The translations under genes and the position numbers were made by a program. A model generated the notes under the pieces. It did no database searches. It saw only the letters and a program-made list of their open reading frames with translations, and was not told the origin of the DNA. Below, one piece after another: positions 1 to 11,830 of a stretch of 64,000 nucleotides of DNA (the stretch's first letter is position 1; each line of letters starts with the position of its first letter). Source of the stretch: Scytalidium lignicola (lineage: Eukaryota > Ascomycota > Leotiomycetes); NCBI GenBank assembly GCA_002812745.2, contig NCSJ02000006.1, forward strand, positions 1 to 64,000, given 5' to 3'.

Positions 1-43
1 GAAGAAAGGAAGAAAGAAGAAGAAGAAGAAGAAGAAGAAGAAG

Positions 44-73
<30 letters not shown>
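1..73. repeat. (GAA)n microsatellite
   Basis: Imperfect GAA/GAAA repeats become a pure GAA run of about 55 bases at the left edge of the window. The tract may continue beyond the edge. Confidence 0.95.
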
Positions 74-74
<1 letters not shown>

Positions 75-687
75 CTTTTACGGTACGTATATCGAAGTGA
101 CAGCTGATCAACCATAAATAGTAATTAATAGCTCGGGAAACCTGCTACTCTATGTACAGTTCCCTTTATTGTGAACCGTAATTAAGGAATCAACAGAAGA
201 TTATTAATTCAATTGCGGAGTTATTGTTATTATTTTACGATTTTAAAAGCGNTTNGAAAATTAGACCACATTAAAATAAAATAAAAGAAGAAACAAGCGA
301 AAATAAACAAACAGAACGAATTCTACAAATTTACAAAAATTTAAAGTTGTATAAATCTAGCTAAATCCGACTCCTACACCACCAAAATTAACACAAATGC
401 TGGAAGGCTTAGGCGAGAATGGCAGAGTTTAAGCGAGATTTTACACCAAACTCCCTTACTTCAACTGACGATTTTACAATAAATTTCTATAAGAGACATA
501 TAAATCAAAATCGATATTTTTATTAATTTGAACATGCTATTCTAATACATACTATTCGAGTCAATTGCAGTTCATTAGTTGTTGTGGTATTTTTGTACGA
601 AATTACAGAATTAGCATAGCAGGAGTCGATTTAGCTGAGGCCTAAATCTAAGCTTCGACCTGATTGGACTAAGAGCCTTAAAAGCAT

Positions 688-711
688 AATGATGATGATG
701 ATGATGATGAT
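688..711. repeat. (ATG)n microsatellite
   Basis: About eight uninterrupted GAT/ATG trinucleotides lie in AT-rich non-coding DNA. Confidence 0.95.
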
Positions 712-794
712 ATTTATTTACGTCTAGTAGGTCAGGTTCGAGACCTGCTGCCTTGCAACCTTCCGAAAGGTATCCCCCTCGACCGCCAGAGATG

Positions 795-975
795 GAGTCA
801 CTTATGCACATGCATAAGCTTAGGCGAAAAAATCCGATTGGTGTATACATTTGCAATTTTGCTATAATTAGAGTTTTATGCTCAACGGGATGTTGTATAA
901 TTAACCGAGCCATTAAAATCAAAGAAAACCTGTCATCATAAAAGTTAAATTTGCATAAATTTGCATAAGTGACTC
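795..975. repeat. 14-bp inverted repeat pair, possible MITE relic
   Basis: GAGTCACTTATGCA at 795-808 is matched exactly, inverted, by 962-975, giving a 181-bp element with no coding capacity. The size and terminal inverted repeats suit a miniature inverted-repeat element. I see no clear target-site duplication, so chance or an unrelated palindrome is possible. Confidence 0.3.
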
Positions 976-1716
976 TATTTTTGGGATAAAGACGTGTTAA
1001 GCTAAGGTTTTACAATACATAGAGTACTGTTTATAAAAAAAGGCCAAAACCCACCTTCTTTACAAACGGTCTTGAGTTTTTTATCTTACAGTATTACAGT
1101 ACTTTTGAAAACTTTAAAAAGCATTTTGTACGTACACAAATGCTACCTATTCATTTGAGGTTCTCTCGGCTAATTAAGAGTCCTTGTTTTGTTCAACACT
1201 AACTCTTCCAATTAAGCAACAATCTTACTTTCAGATACATTATTAGTTATCAGTATTGCAAAGATTGAATAGTGTATAAAAGACCAAGTTGAAGTGTCTG
1301 TTTTATATCATAGAATATGTGCATACACATATGGCTAGCCGTCTCAAGAGCTGCGCTTTCGTTTGAAACCCGCCTTCGTTATAACGATATTGTAAAGCGT
1401 TAAAGTAATCATAAATCGTCGTTGTAGCTTAATCTTGTCTCTGCAGTATATGCTCAGAATGCTGTAAGTTCGTAACCCTCACCGCGTACAGGTGTTGAGC
1501 CTCGAGGGCCTTTAAAAGTGTAATGCAGACGAAAATTATATATATACATAACAGTATGCAGCAGGTAACCAGCACCATTAACATTCTCACTGCGTATCCG
1601 GCAGCCAAAAAAGAAAGGGGAGAACCAAAGACCATATATAACTCCCACCCTAAAAATATAACTAAAAAGGCAAAAGAAAGGACGAGAAAAACCCAAAAAC
1701 CCGTTTCATCTTATCA

Positions 1717-3043
1717 TTATTTATTACATATATTTACTCCAGCAACAACACACATCTCCCAATCCCACCTCGCCGCGGCCGTCAAATCATCAGCATTCAG
1801 CACACTCGCCTGCAATCGAACCAGCTCTTCCCAAATCCTATTCCTCCACCCCACCGGCCAGCCCGGCGTGTCCCAATACCTACTCTTCAAGCCCAGATCT
1901 TCTGCCCTTTGTACCTGTCCAGCAGCTTTGCTCTTCTGCTTGCTAGTGAAGCTTCCGAACATGACCATCCCAACTGCCTCGCTAAGGGAGGTGCTAGCAT
2001 AGTATGAATTGTTACTGTTGTAAGCCGTGTCGACGTCTGATAGTTTCGTGAGTGGTGCGTCGTAGAATATATCTCGGTACGTGGTGTTGGCGGTGATGGC
2101 ATCGAAAGGGGCATCGCCACTGCCCACGATGGTAATAGGACGTTGGACTACACCTTCTGCAGGTGTCCAGTATGTAAGCCAGCCTCTGGATCGGAGGCCG
2201 TCGAGCTGGGAAACTACTTCTGTCCAAATCGCTTCTCCTGTGATTTTGAAGTCGAGAAGGAGGACAAGGGAGGTGTCTGGGGCCATGGAAAAGACCCCAG
2301 TGAGGGATGTGTTACCGAAGCCTTCTGTGTCTGCTGAATGAGTGAGGTTCTGTGACGTGACGGAGTTCTGGTGAGTGAGGATGTCGACGAGAGGGTCGAG
2401 GTATAAACTCCGTAGCGTGCGGGACTGACTGAGGGACTTTTTACTGTGGCCGACAAACAGATCAACTTGTCCATCCGGAGTGTTTCCAATCCAGATATCT
2501 GCTTCTGTGCTAACACATCCTGCTGCTAATCCCTCGTAGAGAGGTACTCGATGCCAGTAATCGTTGTGTGAGTGACATTGTACAGGAATAAGGTCGTTGC
2601 TGAAATCTTTGAGCCAGGTTGGTGATGCTGGGTGCGTTGCATTGGGAGCACTGTATGTTTGAACAATTTCTGAGAGACCATTATGTGGATGAGGTATTCG
2701 AAGTCGATTTGCTACGGTGACGATTAAGGCAAGCCATATTCTACCATTTGTTAGTTCGAAGAACTGCCCTTGTGGCCATAGGGGGAGTTGCTTACAAAGC
2801 ACCAATGGCAGTCAACTGTAAAATTACTATTACTGACCACGCTATCCTTCTGAAATGTGGTCGTCTTGGGATACGTAGAGCTAGTTGTTGGATGTATGCT
2901 GCTGACCGTCTCGGAGAGATGTGATAAAATCTCGTCCTTGGCTTAGGGGGAAATAAGTGATCCGAGGATGAGAATGACGAAGGAGTGTCATCACTACTTA
3001 TGGAATTGGAATTGGGTATATTGGGAGCTGCTTGAGAGAACAT
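1717..3043 (-). CDS. AIM6-like PLC-type phosphodiesterase family membrane protein
   Basis: Two exons: 3043-2796 and 2740-1717. They are joined over a 55-nt intron with a GTAAGC donor, a CTAAC branch site and a TAG acceptor, giving 423 aa. The N-terminal 60 residues are basic and serine-rich. A hydrophobic segment created by the splice (about residues 70-95) looks like a membrane anchor. The lumenal or extracellular part carries the AIM6 signature: PVQCHSHNDYWHRVPLYEGL, then an acidic ADIWIG segment and a VGHSKKSL stretch, matching the HxHNDY and TEADxW catalytic region of PLC-like phosphodiesterases. Fungal AIM6 homologues are named after a yeast mitochondrial-inheritance phenotype, and their substrate is unknown to me. 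The C-terminus WDTPGWPVGWRNRIWEEL is also typical. The family call is firm; the function is not. Confidence 0.85.
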
Positions 3044-5820
3044 ATTGAGTTTCGATAAGAAGAGTAATATTAGATTAAATAGAATCGCCTACCAGCAACT
3101 GACTGTACATTGAGAGCAGTTCCTTATATATTGATACCAAACCTTTGTGCACTGGCTGTGCTGGTGCAGTAATTTTCCCGCATATCCGAGTGGGAGCGCT
3201 ATCAAATGCATTTCCAGACTAACTGGACATGATGATGCTACGAGATCTGCTCCGCCATCTGAAGAGTTAATAATATCGTGTTGGACTTAGCCTGTAACAC
3301 GTAGGTTCCCTTTAACAGGGCTACAGGGACAGAATACTGCAGCCTACGGCATCCTTCAAGTCGTAACCATTTAGAGATCGTACATAAACGNAAAAAAAAT
3401 GGCCACAATGCGCAAGTCTAACAAGGAGAGAAAGAAGAAGGGGTAATCCCTCTGAGACCCGCTTTAGAAGGATTGGAGCGCGCGTAACGCAGGGAGAATA
3501 CAACGAGTTCCAAGCTGTGTAACCAAAGCCCTGGTGACAGGAAGGAAGCTTATTCAGTGGTGGATCCACAACACAAAACATGCCCCATCTTAACCAATAA
3601 GGAGATATTATGGAAAGGTATATGGTTAAATATAAAGCATAAGATGCGAGATAAAGCTCTGGGAAACATATCCAACCTGTACAGGATGCTCAATGGTCAT
3701 TTGCCCCCATTTTCCCCTTCCGTCCCACCAGGACATAATTGCGGGACCTCACTATCCGTCGTACAGGACATCAACATTCACATAGAGGACCCACGTAAAT
3801 AGACGCGGGCGATTAGAGAGCTTAAGGTGGGGGTAAAGTTGCTTTGCAGCATTCGGTTGGGAAAGTTTGTAAAGTGTTAGAGTCCATGGGGTATTTGCTT
3901 GCAATCCAGCCTCTGCTTGACCATTGAGTATAGTTTATCCACACGCTTTAAGCTTGTGGGGAATTTAAACAATAGCGCTGTACTAGTCATCAATTAGCAG
4001 ATTCCTAAGCCAATTGGATCCTCCATGAANTTTTTTTTAGATGGTGCTGATCTCTTTTAAGTAGGAGCCTGAAATCAGGCTTCAAGTTAATTACCCAAAA
4101 TGGGCATGTAACTGCGATCTAACTGCAAGGGCCACTAGGGTTGTCATCATATTATACTTCTGCCTAGTATACGAGTATACGACATCGCTGACCGTGCACT
4201 GCTGAGTTGGATGCAATGCCGCATACAAAACGAGGAATTAGAAGGCTATATCTAAGAAATGGCTGACCCATGAAAAAAGGTGCGCCGTGTCAGATTGTTT
4301 TTGCCGAGAGCTTACGAGTTAGGCTAGCTCGCCGAACCTGCGTGCTGTAATTCTTGGGCAATTAACACTGTGAATTCTAGGAGGTGATCGTTGTCAGCGA
4401 GTTTGTAAGTTACCTGGTGGATTTATTCAGGTCCGAGAATAGTAGCGCCGCCAACGGTGAAGGAATTGGACGCCTTCATGAAACCTCGACTGTTTAGCTC
4501 AACATAAGTAACCAATGGGGGTTTGATGTCAGCAAGTGGGTTTAGTCTTCTATTCTTGTATGTTGCGTGGCATGCTTTGCTCTGTGCGCCATTCGCAATT
4601 CGCAGTCCGCAATTCGCAAGTCCGCCATTCGCAAGTCCGCCATTCGCAAGTCCGCTGTTTAATGTTCTGATGGATTCCAGTTAGTTGCATTTCATTTGAT
4701 ATAGATGCAGGAAGTTCTTTTATACCCCTGTGTTTGCATATCGACTGTGGATATGTTATTAAATATTGCGGAAATCGAGATGCGTACAAGTACAGTACAC
4801 AACTTTTCTAACCCTAGGACCAGGGCGATCAGTCAGTGGCTAATCTCGAATAGAAAGGCACAGTCGGTACGTAACGGAGCTATGAGTCCTGTGATTTGTT
4901 TGTTTTATCGCCATCTTATATCCTTACGCAATATCCCTCCCCTGAAGACAGAAGATCAATGAAGGCGGAGGCGAATATTATAAATGTAGCACTGCCCCTT
5001 CTACCCAAGTGATTCCAATTCCCTTCAGGATGTGTAATTTATCTCCAGAGCATCTAAAGGTGTGCAGAAGTATTATCCCCGAGTATTTACAGTCCCGGCT
5101 TGTTTTCGGAGGGTTGTTCTGTGACAAGTTCATTTTTCAACCCTCCTATTGTCAAATAGATGCTTCCACCTCATGCTGTGCATTCTAGGATAACCGTTAA
5201 AATGGCAACGAAAGTTCAGCGATAATTTCTTGACTTGAGAATGCTGCTTTCTACGTGCGCACCAGTAAAAATCGTGCACATAAAGCAAGATCTGTCCTAT
5301 TCTGGAGTATATCGACGGGTTCAACGCGATTATAATAGTTAAACGCAGCAGCCCGAAATCATCACCATGATACCCGGCCATAGCGCTGACCTGGTTGACT
5401 TGATTCCTTGATTGACGCTGTCCAGAGCGCGAGAATCCGAGAATCACAGGAATGATTAGGTCATGCCATCACTGTTCCGAGGGACTTGTGGACCCTAAAG
5501 ACCTTCCCACCTTCACCGCTTAGCATTCTGCCGTGGAGGGGTCGAAACAACGTCACCGAGCGAGATCTTTCTAGCCGGGTGCGTGACCTTTTCGTGTGCC
5601 ACCGCCAAACTCTCTTCCACTGCCACCAACGGTCACCAGTCGTCTTCCATCAAACGAAGCTTCTCCAACCTGCCAAGTTCCCATTTGGATCGGTCCAGTG
5701 TCAGGCGCCGCCCCGCTCTGACTCTCTTCCTCGCCGGTGATCTCCCCACTCCGCTGCAGACCCAGCCGTTGCCAGCTTCTTCCTCGTCGCCTCGCCCATA
5801 CCCTCCTTTATAAAGCAACC
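3044..5820. other. Long non-coding stretch
   Basis: No supported gene in 2.8 kb. It contains N bases at 3391 and 4030 beside A or T runs, a short tandem repeat at 4589-4654 and a TACAGTA heptamer at 4791. Frames of 80-105 codons exist on both strands but lack family resemblance, good start context and splice extension. The last few hundred bases (about 5480-5820) are C/T-rich and are probably the promoter and 5' leader of the gene starting at 5821. Confidence 0.6.
4589..4654. repeat. 15-bp tandem repeat
   Basis: Units are CCATTCGCAAGTCCG at 4625-4639 and 4640-4654, preceded by CAATTCGCAAGTCCG (4610-4624) and a longer degenerate first unit from 4589. Confidence 0.9.
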
Positions 5821-7134
5821 ATGGCTCCAGATCTCAACTCTCTTCCCCCGTCACGATCAGTCACCAGTTCACCAGCCATGACGAGAACTATTTCACAAGC
5901 ATCGAGCGACATCGCGGCTCTGCGAGGACAAACTCCTTCGCCATCTTCGCGAAGAGCTTCTGTTTCACTCCAAGCTGCTGCATCTGTAAATGCTGGTCTG
6001 CAGCAGGAAGATGCTAGACGTAGGTTTGCTTGCACGCGCCCCTGTAGAATATCAGCTCATATTCTTTAGGATCACCCGGTAATAACGGCAGCAGTAACCG
6101 GAGTCGGCAAATGTCTCACAGCAGAAGACGCTCTGCTGTCCTCATGAACCTCCAGCTCAACGACCCTGCTCTGCCTCCCCCAGGCGAGATGATCGCTGAG
6201 GGACAGTCTTCCCACCGCACAGCCAGCCCACTTTCCCTTTCTGGCTCTCCCATCCAACCAACCGGTGATCCTCATCACTATCGCACTCCTAGCTTAGGCG
6301 AGATACACCAGGAATTAGAGCAGGAACAGGAAGCTCAAGTTGTATGTCATTTCCTCTAAGAAGGTTTAATGAGATTGCGTTACGTGCACCGCAACGATCT
6401 GTCGAATTTTTTTCTCCTAGGCATGATTATATGAATTGATGAACTAATGATCTACAGAACCGTTTACTTCAGATGATCCGCACCCAACAACAACACCTAC
6501 AACAACTTCAAGCGGCAGCAGGTCAATCCCAAGGCGCCTCATCAACCTCCATATTTGACGAAAGCACCCCACCAGCCGAACGTTCTCCCTCATTATCCAA
6601 CCTGCCACCCATTCCTCCACTCCCCACAGCCTCGACCCCGCGTTCGCCAAGTACTGGATTCCACCCACGAAGCTCGTTCGATATGACAAGAGCTGATCTC
6701 CAGCGACGGTCACGTACACCCAGTCGTACTGCATCCCCGAGATTGAGGTCTACCAGCATCAGTGGCGAAGGTGGAGAGGCGTGGAGTTTGAGTGGACGAG
6801 ATGAGAGTGCTTTCTATCAAGCTGAGACACAGATGATGGCAAGGGAGAATCAGATGTTGAGACAAAGGATACGAGAGTTAGGTAAGGCTAGATGTTTTTA
6901 AGCCTCTCTGAGTCGATAGTTGGTTTACTAACCTGCCTGTGCATAGAACGCCAAGTCAGCGAATTAAATGCTAATGCTGGTTCGAATCCCCATGAACCTG
7001 CTACCCCTTCGCATCTTCTGAGCTCAACATCCGTTTCTGATGTACCAACTCCGTCCAGCAGCGCGATCACAACCTCAGAAAGTGCCGTAGAAGAGTCTAA
7101 GGACGAGCCAATCATTGCGCCTGCACCTGTATGA
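5821..7134 (+). CDS. Serine-rich protein with short coiled coils, unrecognised
   Basis: Four exons: 5821-6019, 6070-6341, 6458-6881 and 6947-7134 (introns of 50, 116 and 65 nt). Phases close exactly to 360 aa. The start ATGGCTCC follows AACC and begins the only frame that splices through. Two segments look coiled-coil: EIHQELEQEQEAQVNRLLQ running into a glutamine-rich stretch, and QMMARENQMLRQRIRELERQ, each of which becomes continuous only after splicing. The rest is low-complexity Ser/Pro/Thr with many SP and RTPS motifs, suggesting phosphorylation. I do not recognise a domain. It could be a cytoskeletal or signalling adaptor, but that is a guess. Confidence 0.8.
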
Positions 7135-8388
7135 TATGTAAGAAATGGACCACAGTGCTAAACTATGTGCTGTAAAAGTGTCTGATAATAATTTTATTTG
7201 CTCTTGAAGGGAAATGAATATCCAAGAAAAGCTAGCGATGATGGGAGTTAGTATGGCGTTAAGGAGAATCTGGGACTAGCTAGCTAAAGCTAGCATTACA
7301 ATGAATTGGCAATGAGTACTAGATACTTTTTGAAAAAGCATTACTACTGAGGACCTAGTCTCTATTCAGAAATTTCTATCTTTTTTCCTATAATAGTCTG
7401 GGATCTCTCGCCCCACGATCTTCTGTTTTCTAATATTCATACCATCATCCTGCCGTACTGACTCTGTGCTGATTGAAATACATAGCTGTTTATACACATG
7501 CCAGCACAAATTTTCACGCACATATATTCACAGACATTTCTTCCCACTCGGTATCCTTCTGTTCGCTGCGAATCAGGATTTTGAAACCCAGCGCTATTTC
7601 TCTCGGCGGGAAACTTAGAAAGATCTCTCAACAAAGCAATCTCCGTTGCATCTCTGACAACCGAAAACCAGCGCTATAATTCTCGGCATACACATTATCT
7701 TTCACATCTACAAAGATTAACATCCCGTTGCACATCTATTTCTTAGACACCAGCGCTATAGAGCTTGGCATGAAAACGAGGATTTCTCTTCACAGATATA
7801 ACGGAAGGAGTAGTTCTTTGTTGCTTGTCAAAACATTGAAACCTAGCGCTATAACTCTCGGCAATTGTGATGGTAAGAATTTATGAGAGTTCGTTTCGTT
7901 TCATCTCTGAGTTTCCAAAATCAGCGCTATAAATCTCGGCATGAAAGATAGATCTCTTTGAGCGGGGATGCGCTTTAGGACATATATTTTCTCGTTGCAC
8001 ATCTAACATCCGAAATCAAGCGCTATGAGCTCGGCGTCCTTGTGAGCATACAATATGAAAATGTTTCTGTTTGTTGCGAATCTGACACAAAGAATCGTCA
8101 CTATATATCTCGGCGTGAATACTTCGTGTGGTCTAGACTTTGTTTGCATAGTCCTCAGGAGATGAGAACAGATGGTGGAAAAAGGGCAGTAAAAGTCAGT
8201 GATGTAGAAGAACTTTGGTAGCCTTGCATAAAATATTGTGTTGTCTTTTGTCAGCCTTGCTCTTGCATCATTCATTGTGCCGAGCGAAAGGCGGCTATCA
8301 ACCTGCTAAACCCACTCTCGCGCTGTAACCCCCCACACCCATTATTCTGCAACGCCCGTTATGTTGAACGGGTTCTAAGGGTCTCAAT
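7135..8388. other. Non-coding stretch holding a repeat array
   Basis: 1.25 kb between two same-strand genes. The part to about 7560 shows nothing I can name. From about 7585 to 8125 it carries the AGCGCTAT array described separately. The last 250 bases form the promoter of the L-2-hydroxyglutarate dehydrogenase gene. Confidence 0.6.
7582..8122. repeat. Array of seven AGCGCTAT-core degenerate repeats
   Basis: A 20-25-base core, approximately AAACCAGCGCTATAA then TCTCGGCATGAA, recurs with AGCGCTAT at 7590, 7670, 7752, 7845, 7923 and 8019. A weaker seventh copy (CACTATATATCTCGGC) lies near 8099. Copies are 78-96 bases apart in the same orientation. Most inter-core segments also share a TTGCANATCT-like motif 20-35 bases before the next core, so the true unit is about 80-95 bases with one conserved end. 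No coding frame runs through it. It may be a decayed minisatellite, a set of protein-binding sites or a repeated RNA element. Confidence 0.85.
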
Positions 8389-9739
8389 ATGTTCTCCCGG
8401 GTGTTGCGGACCCAATTGGCAGCCAAATCATCGTTGCGATGTTTCTCAACGACTTCATTGAGGCAGGCTGATTTTACTCATGCTGTACGTTACTTAAGCA
8501 TGCCCAAGGAATGGTTGGAACGAAAGAAAATACATTAACAAATGCCCAGGTTATTGGTGGCGGTGCAGTTGGCCTCGCCATTGCCCGGCAATTATCAGCA
8601 CGAGATGGCACTAGCACAGTGCTCATAGAGAGGAACAGAGCAGTAGGAATGGAGACCAGTTCACGGAATTCTGAAGTTAGTTCCTCTACAATTCCATATT
8701 ACCTCCCCGAAATACAATAGAGGCTCACTATTCTCCTATTCTCCAGGTCATCCACGCTGGAATCTACTATGGCGCCGACTCCCTCAAGACCAAGCTCTGT
8801 ATACGAGGCCGCGAAATGTTATACGCCTTATGCGAGAAATACTCGATTCCTGCTCATAATACTGGCAAATGGATTGTCGCACAAACAGATCAACAATTCG
8901 AAGAGATTGTTAAGGTTCATAAGTTCACCCAGGAATTAAATGTGCCTACATACTTCCTCTCGCAGTCTGAAGCTGCCAAACTAGAGCCGTCCGTACAAGC
9001 TAAGGCAGGAATCCTAGTATCACCTACAACAGGGATTCTAGATAGCCATTCTTATATGCAGTTCCTCCTTGGGGCTTTTGAGGATAATGGTGGAGATGTC
9101 GCATTGAACAGCAGGGTGACAGCTATCAAGCCTCTGGGCTCTGGTGGTGACGAGGGTTGGGAAATAACCGCAGTCGACCAAACTACTGGCGAAGAAAGTA
9201 TTATCACTTCCGAAACATTGATCAACTCGGCCGGACTAGGAGCCTGCGACATAAACAACATGATTGTCCCTCCAGAACAACACAAAACACAGTATTATGC
9301 AAAGGGAAATTACTTTTCGTACTCTGCCTCTACTCCTCGAACTAAACGCCTTATATACCCTGCTCCAGAACCTGGTCTTGGTGGACTCGGCACTCATCTA
9401 ACCCTCGACATCGCTGGCCGAATCCGTTTTGGTCCAGATGTAGAATGGGTTGATTCTCCTGATGATCTATCTGTGAATACGAGTCGGCTAGCAGAGAATA
9501 TTATACAAATCAAGAAATTTTTCCCAGATGTGAAAGAGGACGCGTTGGTGCCTGATTATGCAGGAATTAGACCTAAACTAGGCAAAATGGCAGCGGTTGC
9601 AAGTGGGAAGGGATTTCAGGATTTTGTGATTGTGAAAGAGGAGGGTTTTGAGGGTTTTATTAACCTGCTAGGGATCGAGAGTCCTGGGCTGACGAGTAGT
9701 TTAGCGATTGCTGAGCGGGTAGAAGGATTGCTATATTAG
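8389..9739 (+). CDS. L-2-hydroxyglutarate dehydrogenase, mitochondrial FAD oxidoreductase
   Basis: Three exons: 8389-8484, 8550-8675 and 8747-9739 (introns of 65 and 71 nt, all phase 0), 404 aa. The first exon encodes a classic mitochondrial presequence rich in Arg, Ser and Leu (MFSRVLRTQLAAKSSLRCFS). It ends in ADFTHA, which splices directly onto the Rossmann dinucleotide motif VIGGGAVGLAIARQL (residues 33-47). TSSRNSEVIHAGIYY and the C-terminal YAGIRPKLG and GFINLLGIESPGLTSS segments are diagnostic of the L2HGDH branch of the DAO family. The enzyme oxidises L-2-hydroxyglutarate, a by-product of malate dehydrogenase, back to 2-oxoglutarate. Using the open frame that starts at 8511 would lose the presequence and is incorrect. 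Confidence 0.92.
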
Positions 9740-10119
9740 CAAGAGTCCGACTCAAAGGTAGAATGAGAGGTAAACTAGCATGTAAATATGGATGAAGCTA
9801 TGATACATGTTCAACGAGGAAATGCTCTTTGGATACGCGAGATAGGACAAATATGCAAAATATCGGATATTATATTAGTTAATGACATTGTCATTGCATG
9901 GCTTCGGAAGAGGTTAAGGAAGAAGCACAAGCCATTAGCAGAGCGGGTCGCCGCTAGGCATTGAAAATTTCAATGCTTCTTAAAGACTCAAGCAAATTAC
10001 CGTGAATAATATACAACTTTTGTTGATTTCCATGAACGTGTTCCTCTTACTTAAAGAAAAAGTCATCGCTTCAGCTCGATAGGGAAGAGGAGGGTAAAAA
10101 TGATCTACATCTTCATTCC
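9740..10119. other. Convergent 3' flanks
   Basis: AT-rich 380 bases between two converging genes; presumably two 3' untranslated regions. Nothing else seen. Confidence 0.6.
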
Positions 10120-11347
10120 TCATTCCTCATCAAAAACCTCCTCTACCTTAGGAGCTAGATCCCGCCGTGCCTGAGGCGAAGAAGTAGCTATTGGTGGGGC
10201 AGAAGATGTGGTAATTGCGGTGGCAGGTGGGGGCTGGCCAGTCATGGCTGCCATGGTTGCGCCAGCATTTGCAGAGCCAGATGACGACTTGGACTTCTTC
10301 TTACCCTTCTTCTTCTCCTACAAATTTCAGTTAGCACTGAAAATCCAGTATATGAAAACAAAGCCAAAGGGTAGTCTACCTCTTGCCAACCCCAAACAGG
10401 CCTGAAACTATCAAAGAAGCCCACATCCTCAAATAAGTTGGGATATAGCCATAATCCAGGAGGAACCAGGAAGTATGTTATAACAAAGAGAATTAATCTG
10501 AAAATCGACATGAGGAAGAACAATCCAATAAGACCCAACATCCCCATACTCAAATACCAAACTCCCAATCTCATCTTTATTGGCCACAATGGGAACATGA
10601 CAATTGCAAACACTATCGCCAAGGCTCCAACGGCATATAATTTCTGCTTAATCTGTCGGCCCTCATAAAGCCAGACAAAGTGCAATTCTTCCCGGCATTC
10701 CTGCTGCTGCTCGATTCTGACTGTCCAGAGGCCTTTGACTCGCTTTGTTTTGTGCGCACCAGGTGCGTGGTTGTGGCCTTCATGGGGATCAATCTTTGAG
10801 ACACGGAGAGCAAGGAGGGAGAGAGGAAGGAGCTTGAATGTATTCTCCAGAGAGGCCCGGTCAGTTATTTCGGGGAGAAGCGGGTTCTTGCTTCGGGCCT
10901 TTGCATATGCTGGTGATTCGAGAGCTCTCAGCGCGCGTTTCACTATAAAGTGTTAGACTGTGTGATCGAAAGACGCCTTGGTTATTAGGGCTGTAAGCAC
11001 ACACCTTTGAACATATCCTTTCGCTGGCCATTAAGAATACAACTTCTCGTCTTTAGATCTTGATTTCGAAGGAAGTTGGCGACCGCAAGAGCCGCTGGGT
11101 TAGGTGGGCCTGGTGTGATGGGTTGTTGAGCTTGTGCTTGCTGCTGTGCTGCTGCTTGCGCCCTTTGTTGTTGTTGTGCTATCGCTTGTGCCTTTAATTT
11201 TTCTACAAACTGAGGGACTGTCATGCCTGCTTTCTCGGCATCGATCGCGAGTTGGCGCTGCATTGCTGCGATTTGCTCTGGTGTGGGTTGCTGCCCGGGT
11301 TGCAACCGGATAGGTGGCGGGCCTTGGCCCGGCTGTTGGCTTGCCAT
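10120..11347 (-). CDS. SEC62: Translocation protein Sec62
   Basis: Three exons: 11347-11005, 10942-10380 and 10317-10120 (two introns of 62 nt), 367 aa. The N-terminus is unusually rich in Gln/Ala/Pro (about residues 1-85). The Sec62 core follows: AVANFLRNQDLKTRSCILNG, the spliced KDMFKVKRALRALESPAYAK, and a cytosolic basic region. Two membrane segments lie at about 216-234 and 243-274. A WGWQEV motif precedes a short lysine-rich tail with EKKKGKKKSK. Sec62 works with Sec63 and the Sec61 channel in post-translational import into the ER. It is 5'-to-5' with MTC6, across a 483-base shared promoter. Confidence 0.95.
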
Positions 11348-11830
11348 GAGAGATATATGCTATGGACAAAGTGATGTTATCAAAAGTTTGAGAAAGAGGG
11401 TGGTAATGAGGATGAGGAAGGCTGAGAGCTCTCACGTTATATATATTTAACTTAACTGAGAGTTGTTCTTTACTTTCTGGAGGGTCTCGGGCCGTGGTTT
11501 ATCCGCACAGGCCACATTGATGTGCATTGTGGCGGGTGTGGCTGAGTACGAGCACTGGTTCGTCACTTGTTGTGCCTTGCATTTGTAGTTCCTGGTCATC
11601 GTCTGACTCCGAGAGCGCCTCGGTCCTTAATCCGAACCTCGTGAGTTACAATTTGAAGTTTTTTGAAAATTTAGTATAGAGGGGATATTTCCCTTCATAC
11701 ACGTCTAGCTTCTCTTCATGTCTTATCCACAATATCTTACAGAGTTTCTAATTGAGTGGTGTTTGTCCGAGTTATCCGATGATATATCTTAAGATTCTCA
11801 GCGGGGATTGAGGGTAATTGAAGCAATAAG
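11348..11830. promoter_or_regulatory. Divergent promoter region SEC62 / MTC6
   Basis: 483 bases between two divergent starts. No single site stands out, and I cannot assign a TATA box. Confidence 0.5.

Larger units (their letters stand above)
74..1716. other. AT-rich non-coding stretch
   Basis: I see no convincing gene. The stretch holds two N bases (252, 255), an ATG/GAT microsatellite at 688-711, a perfect 14-bp inverted repeat at 795-808 and 962-975, and two TACAGTA heptamers at 1087-1101. The open frames here are short, start without context and overlap the microsatellite. The right end is the 3' flank of the AIM6-like gene. Confidence 0.6.

Noticed and set aside
731..745. tRNA B-box-like GGTTCGAGACC
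   Set aside because: The only upstream A-box-like sequence (TAGCTGAGG near 632) is separated by a microsatellite, and no cloverleaf folds by eye; at most a SINE relic.
1523..2002. 159-codon plus-strand frame
   Set aside because: Its second half is antisense to the conserved AIM6-like coding sequence, and the first half is AT-rich 3' flank.
3557..3802. 81-codon frame in the 3-5.8 kb gap
   Set aside because: No recognisable domain or start context, and it lies in degenerate intergenic sequence.
6977..6990. tRNA B-box-like GGTTCGAATCCC
   Set aside because: It lies within a well-supported coding exon and has no matching A box.
7582..8122. CRISPR array or C/D snoRNA cluster as an explanation for the repeats
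   Set aside because: Cores are imperfect and the organism is a fungus, which excludes CRISPR. A C-box-like GTGATGG with CTGA occurs in only one unit, so a snoRNA cluster is not supported.
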